64,000 nt of DNA from Acidovorax_G lacteus (GTDB lineage Bacteria > Pseudomonadota > Gammaproteobacteria > Burkholderiales > Burkholderiaceae_C), in contig NZ_BAABEX010000029.1 of assembly GCF_039540375.1 (NCBI RefSeq), forward strand, positions 372,001 through 436,000, written 5' to 3'. The notes under the pieces were generated by a model, which worked only from the letters and a program-made list of their open reading frames with translations, searched no databases and was not told where the DNA came from. The translations under genes and the position numbers were made by a program. Every line of letters begins with the position of its first letter. Position 1 is the stretch's first letter. Positions 1 through 8,787 of this stretch are shown here, in pieces.

Positions 1-992
<992 letters not shown>

Positions 993-1043
993 CCCCGCGC
1001 TCGGCACAGCCCGCGCGCACCGCATCGAACGCCGAAGGCATAC

Positions 1044-1733
1044 ATGGCTCCTGCTAAGAAAAGCGCGACTCCAGCGGCCGCGCCCGCTGCCATCGGCGCT
1101 ACTCCAGGCGAAGCGGCAACGCCTGCCTACTGGGCCGACGCCTGCAAGCACCTGATGCGCAAGGACCGGGTGATGAAGCGCCTGATCCCTCAGTTCGGTG
1201 ATGCGCGGCTGCAGACGCGGGGCGATGCCTTTGTCACGCTGGCGCGAAGCATTGTCGGACAGCAGATTTCGGTGAAGGCGGCCCAGACGGTGTGGGATCG
1301 CTTCAGCCTGCTGCTGCCGGTGGTGCAGCCGGCGGCCTTGCTGCGGCTCAAGGTGGACGACATGCGCGCCGCGGGCCTGTCGGCGCGCAAGGTGGACTAC
1401 CTCGTCGACTTGGCGCTGCACTTTGACGATGGCCGTCTGCATGTGATGGATTGGGCGTCCATGGACGACGAGGCCATCATCCAGGAACTGGTGGCCATCC
1501 GGGGGATTGGCCGATGGACGGCGGAGATGTTTCTGATCTTCCATCTGATGCGCCCGAATGTGCTGCCCCTGGACGATGTGGGGCTGATCAACGGCATCAG
1601 CCAGAATTACTTCTCGGGAGACCCGGTCAGCCGCAGCGATGCGCGCGAGGTGGCCGAGGCCTGGAAGCCCTGGTGCAGTGTGGCGACTTGGTATATTTGG
1701 CGGTCGCTCGATCCGCTGCCGGTCACGTACTGA
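1044..1733 (+). CDS. DNA-3-methyladenine glycosylase II family (HhH-GPD) protein
   Basis: Base-excision repair glycosylase of the AlkA/HhH-GPD superfamily, 229 residues, which removes alkylated purines from DNA. After a low-complexity Ala/Pro N-terminus (about residues 1-30) comes the helical core with SIVGQQISVKAA. The helix-hairpin-helix segment reads IRGIGRWTAEMFLIF, followed by LPLDDVGLINGI, whose Asp is the expected catalytic residue of the GPD motif. It lacks the N-terminal domain of E. coli AlkA and is about the length of the shorter, yeast MAG-like form. The ATG at 1044 has a weak GAAGG upstream. It lies between cysS and accA, a gene order I associate with Comamonadaceae. Confidence 0.9.
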   Translation: MAPAKKSATPAAAPAAIGATPGEAATPAYWADACKHLMRKDRVMKRLIPQFGDARLQTRGDAFVTLARSIVGQQISVKAAQTVWDRFSLLLPVVQPAALLRLKVDDMRAAGLSARKVDYLVDLALHFDDGRLHVMDWASMDDEAIIQELVAIRGIGRWTAEMFLIFHLMRPNVLPLDDVGLINGISQNYFSGDPVSRSDAREVAEAWKPWCSVATWYIWRSLDPLPVTY

Positions 1734-1805
1734 CCTTCAGGACGTGCAGGGCCGCTGGCGCGAGCACCTGCCACCCCTGACGCCCTGCGGAACAAGGAGA
1801 ACAAG

Positions 1806-2783
1806 TTGGCGAAAAAGACATTTCTGGACTTCGAGCAGCCGATTGCCGAACTCGAAGCCAAAATCGAAGAACTGCGCTACGTGCAGACCGAAAGCGCGGT
1901 AGACATCTCGGAAGAGATCGACCAGCTCAGCAAGAAAAGCCTGCAGCTGACCAAGGACATCTACAGCGACCTCTCGCCCTGGCAGATCACCAAGATCGCA
2001 CGCCATGCGGAGCGCCCGTACACGCTGGACTACGTGCGCGAGATCTTCAGCGATTTTGTGGAGATGCACGGTGATCGGCACTTTTCCGATGACCTGTCCA
2101 TCGTGGGCGGTCTGGCCCGCTTCAACGGCCATGCCTGCATGGTGGTCGGTCACCAAAAGGGGCGCGATACCAAGGAGCGTACCGCGCGCAACTTTGGTAT
2201 GACGCGTCCCGAGGGCTACCGCAAGGCCCTGCGGCTGATGAAGACGGCCGAGAAGTTCAGGCTGCCGGTGTTCACCTTCGTGGACACCCCCGGTGCGTTT
2301 CCCGGCATTGATGCGGAAGAGCGTGGTCAGTCCGAAGCCATCGGCCGCAACATCTTCGAGATGGCGCAGCTCGAAGTGCCCATCATCACCACCATCATCG
2401 GCGAAGGTGGCTCGGGCGGCGCGCTGGCCATCAGCGTGGCCGACCAGGTGCTGATGCTGCAGTACTCGGTGTATTCCGTGATCAGTCCGGAGGGCTGCGC
2501 GTCCATCCTCTGGAAGACCAGCGACAAGGCCCAGGAAGCCGCCGACGCCCTCGGTATCACGGCGCACCGACTCAAGGCGCTGGGGCTGGTGGACAAGATC
2601 GTGAACGAGCCCGTGGGCGGTGCCCACCGCGACCACAAGCAAATGGCGGCGTTTCTCAAGCGCGCGCTCGGAGATGCTTTCCGCCAAGTGTCCGATCTCA
2701 AACCCAAGGAACTGCTCGACCGCCGCTACGAACGTCTGCAGAGCTACGGACGCTTCACCGACACCAAGGCGGACGGGCGCTGA
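1806..2783 (+). CDS. accA: Acetyl-CoA carboxylase carboxyltransferase subunit alpha
   Basis: AccA, with AccD, transfers the carboxyl group from biotin-BCCP to acetyl-CoA, the first committed step of fatty acid synthesis. The 325-residue product matches the family length. The N-terminus FLDFEQPIAELEAKIEELR is the usual AccA opening coiled segment. The central crotonase-like fold includes VGHQKGRDTKE, TPGAFPGIDAEERGQSEAI and GEGGSGGALAI, the oxyanion and CoA-binding stretches. SPEGCASILWK is also typical. Translation starts at a TTG preceded by AAGGAG about 8 bases upstream; no nearby ATG in this frame gives the conserved N-terminus. A hairpin follows the stop. Confidence 0.97.
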   Translation: MAKKTFLDFEQPIAELEAKIEELRYVQTESAVDISEEIDQLSKKSLQLTKDIYSDLSPWQITKIARHAERPYTLDYVREIFSDFVEMHGDRHFSDDLSIVGGLARFNGHACMVVGHQKGRDTKERTARNFGMTRPEGYRKALRLMKTAEKFRLPVFTFVDTPGAFPGIDAEERGQSEAIGRNIFEMAQLEVPIITTIIGEGGSGGALAISVADQVLMLQYSVYSVISPEGCASILWKTSDKAQEAADALGITAHRLKALGLVDKIVNEPVGGAHRDHKQMAAFLKRALGDAFRQVSDLKPKELLDRRYERLQSYGRFTDTKADGR

Positions 2784-2824
2784 TTGCCCCGGCCCGCCCG
2801 AGGGTCTTGTTTCTGCGCAGTCAC

Positions 2825-2846
2825 CAACGGCCCCTCGGGGCCGTTG
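2825..2846 (+). terminator. Perfect hairpin after accA
   Basis: A perfect 10-bp inverted repeat (CAACGGCCCC / GGGGCCGTTG) with a 2-base spacer, 41 bases after the accA stop. The sequence after it has only a weak T-rich tract, so termination may be partial. It separates accA from the chemoreceptor gene. Confidence 0.65.
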
Positions 2847-2958
2847 TCGTTGATAGCCAACGTCTGTCTTGGGGCAGGGTTAGTCGCTCTGGCGCGCTTA
2901 TTGCAACCAGTTGTAGCATGGGCTGATCGTCCGATCCCGGTCTATGAAGGAGTGCTGC

Positions 2959-4818
2959 ATGTCCATGCTCAAGTCTCTCAAGGGGCAGATCCTGGTGCTT
3001 TCCACGGCCTGCCTGGTGCTGGGCCTGATGGTTCTGACAGTCGTCAATTTTTGGGTGGCCAGTGGCCAAGCCCGTGCGAACCTGACAGATGAAAGCCTGG
3101 CAACAGCCAAGAGCCACGTGGAAACCATCGAGGAGTGGGGGCGTGCCAAGGCCATGATCATTGCGGCGTCCACCGCCGCCTTTGAGGAGCCCGACCCCGT
3201 CAAGACCCTGGCGATCCTGCGAGACGCTGGCAAGTTCTCTACGGTGTACTTCGGCTTCGCAGACAAGAAGTACATCTTCTCTGAAACTCGGAATCTGCCC
3301 CCTGATTACGACCCTACGGCGCGTCCCTGGTACAAGCAGGCGGCCGCTGCGGGGACGTCGGTCATCACGCCGCCCTACATTTCTGCCTCGGATGGCAAGC
3401 TGGTGGTCACCTTTGCCACGCCAGTGGGCGCTGGCAGCGCTCTCAAGGGCGTGGCAGCGGGTGATGTCTACATGGACGCTGTGGTCGCCACGGTTGCCAC
3501 CGTCAAGCCGACTCCGCAAAGTTTCGGTTTTATGGCGTCCAGCGATGGGAAGATCATCGCCCACCCGAATGCCGCGCTGACCCTCAAGCCACTGACAGAG
3601 CTGTCCAAGGATCTGTCGTCGGAAAAGCTGGCAGCCGCCTCCAAGGGCAATGCGATGCTGCCCGTCGAGATCGACGGCCGTCAGCGCCTGCTGACTGTGG
3701 TGCCCATTGCAGGCACCACCTGGATGCTGGTGGTGGCGCTGGACGAGTCCGAGGCGCTCGCCCCGATCCGTTCGATGCTGGTGACATCGGTGGTGTCTAG
3801 CATCGTGGTGCTGGGCGTGACGGTCGTACTGCTCGGGGGCATCCTCACCCAGCGCCTGCGCCGCCTGACGTTGGTACGAGACGCCATGCATGACATCGGT
3901 GAGGGCGACGGAGACTTGTCGCGGCGCATCGATGCGCAGGGCGAGGACGAGTTGGCTCAGATCGCACACAGCTTCAACAACTTCGCCGGCAAGCTCTCGA
4001 ATGTGCTGGCACAGATTCGCGATGCCAGCCAATCGGTGCGCCTGGCAGCCGAGGAGATCGCGACTGGCAACCACGACCTGAGCAGCCGCACCGAGATGGC
4101 TGCGTCCAGCCTGGAGGAAACGTCGGCCTCGATGCAGCAGCTCACCGACACCGTGCGGCACAACGCCGACGCGGCCCGGCAGGCCAATCAACTCGTGGCC
4201 CAGGCTTCGGCCGTGGCCGAGCACGGAGGCACCGTGGTGGGCAACGTGGTCACCACCATGGACCAGATCAACGCGGCCTCGCGCAAGATTTCGGACATCA
4301 TCGGTGTGATTGATGGCATTGCCTTCCAGACCAACATCCTGGCGCTGAACGCGGCCGTGGAAGCGGCCCGCGCAGGCGAGCAGGGCCGTGGCTTTGCTGT
4401 GGTGGCCGGCGAGGTGCGAAGCCTTGCGCAGCGCAGCGCCGAGGCGGCCCGTGAGATCAAGAGCCTGATCGTCAGCTCGGTCGAGCAGGTGGAAAACGGC
4501 TCACGCCTCGTGCACGACGCCGGCACGACCATGACCGATATCGTCATGTCGGTGGAGCGCGTGACGCGCATCATGGCCGAAATCTCGGCTTCGACCAACG
4601 AGCAGAGCACCAGCATTGCTGAGGTGGGGCAGGCGGTGGCGCAGCTCGACCAGATGACACAGCAGAATGCCGCTCTGGTCGAAGAAAGCGCTGCCGCAGC
4701 ACAAAGCCTGAAGGACCAATCGGTGCGTTTGTCCGAAGTGGTCGGCACCTTCCGCCTGTCGGAAGAAGGCAGTGCCGCCCGCGGTGGTGGCCACGCTGCT
4801 CGCCTGCCTGCGCCCTGA
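2959..4818 (+). CDS. Methyl-accepting chemotaxis protein with periplasmic Cache-type sensor
   Basis: Transmembrane chemoreceptor that senses a periplasmic ligand and controls CheA through CheW. The order is an N-terminal membrane helix (about residues 10-34), a periplasmic region of about 240 residues that looks like a Cache domain (YFGFADKKYIFSE, DYDPTARPWYKQA, TPPYISASDGKLVVTFATP), a second membrane helix near residue 275, HAMP, and the cytoplasmic signalling domain. The hairpin tip reads IDGIAFQTNILALNAAVEAA. There is no C-terminal NWETF-like pentapeptide. I chose ATG 2959 because AAGGAG lies 7 bases before it; an upstream in-frame ATG at 2944 overlaps that ribosome site. The ligand is unknown. 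The gene sits between accA and tilS, an unusual place for a receptor. Confidence 0.93.
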   Translation: MSMLKSLKGQILVLSTACLVLGLMVLTVVNFWVASGQARANLTDESLATAKSHVETIEEWGRAKAMIIAASTAAFEEPDPVKTLAILRDAGKFSTVYFGFADKKYIFSETRNLPPDYDPTARPWYKQAAAAGTSVITPPYISASDGKLVVTFATPVGAGSALKGVAAGDVYMDAVVATVATVKPTPQSFGFMASSDGKIIAHPNAALTLKPLTELSKDLSSEKLAAASKGNAMLPVEIDGRQRLLTVVPIAGTTWMLVVALDESEALAPIRSMLVTSVVSSIVVLGVTVVLLGGILTQRLRRLTLVRDAMHDIGEGDGDLSRRIDAQGEDELAQIAHSFNNFAGKLSNVLAQIRDASQSVRLAAEEIATGNHDLSSRTEMAASSLEETSASMQQLTDTVRHNADAARQANQLVAQASAVAEHGGTVVGNVVTTMDQINAASRKISDIIGVIDGIAFQTNILALNAAVEAARAGEQGRGFAVVAGEVRSLAQRSAEAAREIKSLIVSSVEQVENGSRLVHDAGTTMTDIVMSVERVTRIMAEISASTNEQSTSIAEVGQAVAQLDQMTQQNAALVEESAAAAQSLKDQSVRLSEVVGTFRLSEEGSAARGGGHAARLPAP

Positions 4819-4934
4819 ACCTGGTTCGCACGGCGCCTCCTGCTGTTCGGCAGGCGGTGCGTGGTGTGCCCGGGCGTACCAGCAGGTGCGCCCGATAATG
4901 CGTGTATGCAGGTGCGCGATCAGGGGCGAGGCCG

Positions 4935-5918
4935 ATGACCAGGAAGCAGGGAGCGCAGAGCGGCCCATCCACGCGTGCCTTCGACGAAGCGCTTGAGGCC
5001 TTTGATCCCCCTCTCCCGCTGCTGGTAGGCCTGAGCGGAGGAGCAGACTCCACGGCCCTGTTGCTGGCCTGTGCACGGCGATGGCCCGGTCAGGTGCAGG
5101 CGCTGCATGTGCACCACGGCCTGCAGGCGGCGGCCGATGCCTTTGAGGCGCACTGCCGCCAGCTCTGTGAGCAGATGAACGTGCCCCTGGTGGTACAGCG
5201 CGTGGCGGCGCAACACGCCCCTGGAGAGAGTCCTGAAGCCGCCGCACGCCGCGCGAGATACCAGGCTTTTGATAGGCTTGTGCTTGACAGTGCTTCAAAG
5301 TTTGCTATCAAATCAGTAGCAATCGCGCAGCATGCCGATGACCAGGTCGAAACCGTGTTGCTGGCACTGTCCCGCGGTGCCGGTGTGGCGGGCCTGGCCG
5401 CCATGCCGGCGCACTGGCAGCGCGCGGGCATCTCCTGGTACCGGCCGCTGCTGAACGTGCCGGGCGCGGTGGTGCGCGACTGGCTCACGGCCCAGCGCCA
5501 GTCCTGGATCGAAGATCCGAGCAACGCGCAGCTGCGCTTCACGCGCAATCGAATCCGCCATCAGGTGCTGCCTACGTTGTATGCGGCGTTTCCCGTCATG
5601 CGCGAGACGATGGCGCGGTCGGCCCGGCACGCGGCCGAAGCGGCCCAACTACTGGACGAGCTCGCACAGGCCGACCTGACCAAGCTGGGCGTTCCGCCTG
5701 CCATCGCGGGGCTGCAGGCGCTGAGTGCGCCACGGCAAGCCAATGTGCTGCGCTGCTGGCTGCGCGTACAACACGCCACCACGCCTTCAGAAGCGCAGCT
5801 GGCCGCGCTTGTGGCGCAGATCGTCGCCTGCACCACACGCGGGCACCGCATCCATCTCAAGGTGGGGCGAGGCTATGTGCATCGCGAAGGACCTGTGCTC
5901 GTCTGGTCGGAGGTTTGA
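4935..5918 (+). CDS. tilS: tRNA(Ile)-lysidine synthetase
   Basis: TilS modifies C34 of the CAU-anticodon tRNA-Ile to lysidine, using ATP and lysine, so that it reads AUA. The PP-loop ATPase motif SGGADST is at residues 34-40 and the conserved QHADDQVETVLLALSRGAG segment follows. RNRIRHQVLP and the C-terminal TilS domain are present; the product is 327 residues. ATG 4935 is preferred over an in-frame GTG at 4902 because it places the PP-loop near the usual position. Residues about 114-130 (VLDSASKFAIKSVA) are extra compared with what I expect between the RYQAF helix and the QHADDQ strand. They are encoded by a copy of the dispersed palindromic repeat of this window. Confidence 0.95.
   Translation: MTRKQGAQSGPSTRAFDEALEAFDPPLPLLVGLSGGADSTALLLACARRWPGQVQALHVHHGLQAAADAFEAHCRQLCEQMNVPLVVQRVAAQHAPGESPEAAARRARYQAFDRLVLDSASKFAIKSVAIAQHADDQVETVLLALSRGAGVAGLAAMPAHWQRAGISWYRPLLNVPGAVVRDWLTAQRQSWIEDPSNAQLRFTRNRIRHQVLPTLYAAFPVMRETMARSARHAAEAAQLLDELAQADLTKLGVPPAIAGLQALSAPRQANVLRCWLRVQHATTPSEAQLAALVAQIVACTTRGHRIHLKVGRGYVHREGPVLVWSEV
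5275..5322 (+). repeat. Palindromic repeat copy inside tilS (reads in frame)
   Basis: Degenerate copy of the bipartite repeat. A CTTGTGCTTG-like arm is followed by GCTATCAAATCAGTAGC (5304-5320), one base from the CTATCAAATCAATAGC form at 18687-18702. It adds about 16 codons to tilS without breaking the frame. Confidence 0.75.
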
Positions 5919-6168
5919 GCGCCGTGCCGCTGAGCGCGCCCATGCTCAGTACCTGCAGAGGTCGCAATAAAGCCCGGATGCGCGGTCTTCGGCGTCGGAT
6001 GCGCGCCTCTTGGGCGTGAAGCCTCGTGCGTGCCCGTAGGGTGCGGCTTGCAGCGGCCGTGCGCTCAAGGGCACCGGCCGCCCAGACGGACTGGACGGCG
6101 CTTTGAACGCTCTGCCGCGCCACAGCCGCAACCCCCCTGGGCACCGGCGAAAGCCCGGAAAAATCGGG

Positions 6169-6174
6169 CATAAT
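6169..6174 (+). promoter_or_regulatory. Candidate -10 box for tRNA-Ser
   Basis: CATAAT lies 10 bases upstream of the mature tRNA 5' end, so transcription would start close to the tRNA. It abuts a small inverted repeat (GCCCG / CGGGC, 6153-6169). I see no convincing -35 box. Confidence 0.5.
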
Positions 6175-6184
6175 AGCGAGCTAC

Positions 6185-6277
6185 GGAAACGTGACCGAGT
6201 GGCCGAAGGTGCTCCCCTGCTAAGGGAGTATGGGGTGTAGAGCCTCATCGAGGGTTCGAATCCCTCCGTTTCCGCCA
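6185..6277 (+). tRNA. tRNA-Ser(GCT)
   Basis: A 93-base class II tRNA with encoded CCA. The acceptor stem pairs GGAAACG (6185-6191) with CGTTTCC (6267-6273), followed by discriminator G and CCA. The anticodon stem is CTCCC/GGGAG around loop CTGCTAA, giving anticodon GCT (6219-6221), which reads AGC and AGU. A long variable arm and the GGTTCGAATCC T-arm are visible. I found no partial duplicate of its 3' end in the window, so there is no sign that it serves as an integration site here. Confidence 0.97.
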
Positions 6278-6283
6278 AAACAC

Positions 6284-6311
6284 AAACGCGCCCTCGTGGC
6301 GCGTTTTTCTT
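6284..6311 (+). terminator. Intrinsic terminator after tRNA-Ser
   Basis: A 9-bp stem AAACGCGCC / GGCGCGTTT with a 5-base loop, running into TTTTTCTTTTT. The A-rich left flank means it could also act on the minus strand for the flagellin gene that ends at 6422. Confidence 0.85.
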
Positions 6312-6421
6312 TTTGGGGCCTGCGCGCCCCGCAGATCGTCTCTCACGAGCGGTAGCCGAGGATTGCGTCTTCAGGCTGGGCGTGCAACGAGCGGACCCGC
6401 TGCGTCAGGTTGGACGTCTGC

Positions 6422-8122
6422 TCAGAGGCGCAGCAGCGCCAGCGCACCGCGGGGCAACTGGCTGGCCTGGGCCACCATGGCCGTGGCGGCCTGTTGCAGG
6501 ATCTGCTGGCGCGCCAGGCTCGCGGTTTCCGTTGCAAAGTCGGCATCGACGATGCGCGCGCGGCTGGCCGCGCCGGTTTCGCTGCTGATCTGCAGGTTGG
6601 CGATGGCCGACTCCAGTCGTGAGGCTTGGGCGCCCAAGGTGGCGCGTTGCGCGCTCACGTACTCCAGGGCCCGATCAACGGCCACGATGGCCTGTGCGGG
6701 CGACTTGGTCAGGTCCAGCGTTTCGCGCAGGTTCAGGGCCGTCAGGTTGATGGCCCCGGTGCTCACGTCCAGCGTCTGCCCCGCGTTGGCGCCCACTTGC
6801 AAGGCCAGCGTCTGGGTGGCACCCCCGGCGGTGGGAATGGCCTCGAAGCGTTCATCAAACCCGTCCAGCGCATTGGGGCCGGAGCGCGTTCCCGCATTGG
6901 CAATGGTGCTGGTGGCGGTGCGTACCGGGCCGCCGTCCACATCGGCACCTCCGATCGCTCCGGTGTCGGCGTTGGTGAGATCCATCGCTGCGACAAACGC
7001 CGCCGCATTGGCATTGAACTGTGTATCGAAGTCCGCCTTGCCAGTGAAAGCACCAGCCGACGCATTGGCCAGGGCCTGGTCCAGCGTAGCGCCTGGTACC
7101 TGGCTCATGTAGCCCAGTACATCTTTGATGCCGTTGCCGCCAGCCTCTTTGATGCGACTGTGCATGTAACGTACGGCAGCGTACCCGCCCGAATAGCCAG
7201 CGCTGCCGCTCACATCGTCCGCGTTGTAGGCCGCCAGGATGCCGGCCACGTTGGTGCCGTTGGCGGTGTCGGCACGCAGACGCTCATCTGCGCCGTGGAT
7301 GAATTCCGCCAAACCTTCGTTGAACGCCGCTGGCAGGGCGGCCACATTGGTGGTGCGGGCCAGCACGGCGTGCACCATCTCGTGCGCAATGATCCGGTCG
7401 GCGTAGTAGGGCGGCGAGCCTCCGTCGGGCAGGTTGGGGGGCGAAAAGTCCGCCAGGTCGATCTGCAGCACGAGATTCAGGCCACGGCCTTGTCCGTCGG
7501 TACCGGTGTACTGCACATAGGCGGCCACATTGCCCGCCCCGTCGCTGAAGCCGCTGAGGCGAATGTCCAGGGCTGCGCCATCGCCTCGCAGTCCATAGAA
7601 GTCGCGGATCAGTTGTTCGCTGTTTTCCAGCCAGCTGCCCACGCTGGTCAGACCGTCAAACACTGCCAGCTTGGTCGGATCGCCCACAGCGCTGGCAGAG
7701 CCAGAGCTGAACAGGCGCATGCCGTTGAACTCGGTCGTGGAGGCCGTGCGCTCAATCTCGGCCGCAAGCTGCCCCACCTCGGCCTGAAGCGCTCTTCGGT
7801 CCGATGCGCTGTTGCTGCCGTTGGCTGCCTGGACCGCCAGTTCGCGAATGCGCTGCAGGTTGGCGGTGACGCTGCCCAGCGCGCCCTCGGCGGTCTGCAC
7901 CATCGATAGCCCGTCGTTGGCGTTGCGCGCCGCCTGGTTGAGGCCCCTTATTTGGCTGGTAAACCGCTCCGAGATGGCCATGCCCGCGGCGTCGTCCCGG
8001 GCGCTGTTGATGCGCAGACCGGACGACAGCCGCTGCAAGGATGTGCCAAGCGCGCTTTGCGCCAGGTCCAGCTGTCGCCGGGCCTGCAGCGATGCGACGT
8101 TGCTTTGCACGGACAGGGCCAT
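6422..8122 (-). CDS. Flagellin with inserted zinc-metalloprotease domain (flagellinolysin type)
   Basis: A 566-residue flagellin. The N-terminal D0/D1 region (residues 1-140, with LSSGLRINSARDDAAGMAI) and C-terminal D1/D0 region (about 450-566, ending QLPRGALALLRL) are those of polymerising flagellins. The middle, about residues 150-400, is not a normal variable domain. It contains HEMVH at 247-251, then NEGLAEF at 268-274, with Glu269 in the place of the third zinc ligand of gluzincin metallopeptidases. This architecture is known as flagellinolysin, where the filament itself is proteolytic. The start MALSVQSN is the normal flagellin start, and the end beside the D0 helix is intact. It stands alone, away from any flagellar cluster, behind a sigma-28 promoter. 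The substrate is unknown. Confidence 0.93.
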   Translation of the reverse strand: MALSVQSNVASLQARRQLDLAQSALGTSLQRLSSGLRINSARDDAAGMAISERFTSQIRGLNQAARNANDGLSMVQTAEGALGSVTANLQRIRELAVQAANGSNSASDRRALQAEVGQLAAEIERTASTTEFNGMRLFSSGSASAVGDPTKLAVFDGLTSVGSWLENSEQLIRDFYGLRGDGAALDIRLSGFSDGAGNVAAYVQYTGTDGQGRGLNLVLQIDLADFSPPNLPDGGSPPYYADRIIAHEMVHAVLARTTNVAALPAAFNEGLAEFIHGADERLRADTANGTNVAGILAAYNADDVSGSAGYSGGYAAVRYMHSRIKEAGGNGIKDVLGYMSQVPGATLDQALANASAGAFTGKADFDTQFNANAAAFVAAMDLTNADTGAIGGADVDGGPVRTATSTIANAGTRSGPNALDGFDERFEAIPTAGGATQTLALQVGANAGQTLDVSTGAINLTALNLRETLDLTKSPAQAIVAVDRALEYVSAQRATLGAQASRLESAIANLQISSETGAASRARIVDADFATETASLARQQILQQAATAMVAQASQLPRGALALLRL

Positions 8123-8210
8123 GGAACGCTCGCCAAAAGTGCAGCACACCCCGGCCTCTGGGAGCAGAGCCGGGCCATCGCAGACCCTGAAGCAAGGCCG
8201 CTTGGAAGCC

Positions 8211-8237
8211 TTATCGGCAAGATCTGGTCAAACTTTG
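8211..8237 (-). promoter_or_regulatory. Sigma-28 (FliA) promoter of the protease flagellin
   Basis: Read on the minus strand: CAAAGTTT, 11 bases, then GCCGATAA, which fits the sigma-28 consensus TAAAGTTT-N11-GCCGATAA with one mismatch. It lies about 90 bases upstream of the flagellin start codon, implying late flagellar-class expression. Confidence 0.88.
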
Positions 8238-8356
8238 GGGGTTTTTAACGAGCGGGAGGTGCTGCGATGGCCTCATGCCTTGCGGTGCATGCATGCAAGC
8301 AGGTGGATTGACCCTCCAACGTTTGCACAGGCCGGAGGGCCGTGGTCCTCGCGCAA

Positions 8357-8782
8357 TCAGGGTTCGAGTGAGGCGCTCCAGCGGTCGCCCCAGCCTGTGG
8401 TGCGGGCGCGTTCAATGTCGCGCCGGTCGCGCTTGGTCGGTCTCCCCTGGGCGATTGCGCTGGCGGGCTCCGGTGCCAGGCGCCGCAGCTCTGCCTGCCG
8501 CTGGCGCTCCGCCAGGCTGTCGGCCGTTTCGGCGTACAGCTGTTGGGCCACCGGAGCCGGGCCGCGCTGTGCGCTCAGGCCCTGCACCACCACGGTGCGC
8601 TCCACCGGGCCCTGTCGCAAGACCACGGTGTCGCCGCAGCGCAAATCGCGCGCGGGCTTGGAAAGCTGGCCATTCACCGTCACCCGGCCCTTGCCAATCT
8701 CTTCGGCAGCCAGACTGCGTGTCTTGTAGAAACGCGCGCACCAGAGCCATTTGTCCAGCCGCATCGAATCGGAAGCGTTCAT
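8357..8782 (-). CDS. hslR: Heat-shock protein 15-like S4 RNA-binding protein
   Basis: A 141-residue protein with an N-terminal S4 domain (MRLDKWLWCARFYKTRSLA, then GRVTVNG) and a basic, Arg-rich C-terminus. This matches HslR (Hsp15), which binds stalled 50S subunits carrying peptidyl-tRNA and helps recycle them after heat stress. The start ATG is 5 bases after the stop of the upstream sensor kinase gene, so it may be carried on the tctDE transcript, although the functions are unrelated. The shorter S4 proteins of the RluB/ribosomal class are alternatives, but the length and the N-terminal motif favour HslR. Confidence 0.9.
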   Translation of the reverse strand: MNASDSMRLDKWLWCARFYKTRSLAAEEIGKGRVTVNGQLSKPARDLRCGDTVVLRQGPVERTVVVQGLSAQRGPAPVAQQLYAETADSLAERQRQAELRRLAPEPASAIAQGRPTKRDRRDIERARTTGWGDRWSASLEP

Positions 8783-8787
8783 GCCGA

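Noticed and set aside
6185..8122. Genomic island inserted at tRNA-Ser and carrying the protease flagellin
   Set aside because: No integrase, no duplicated tRNA 3' end and no clear composition break. Only the neighbouring position suggests it.
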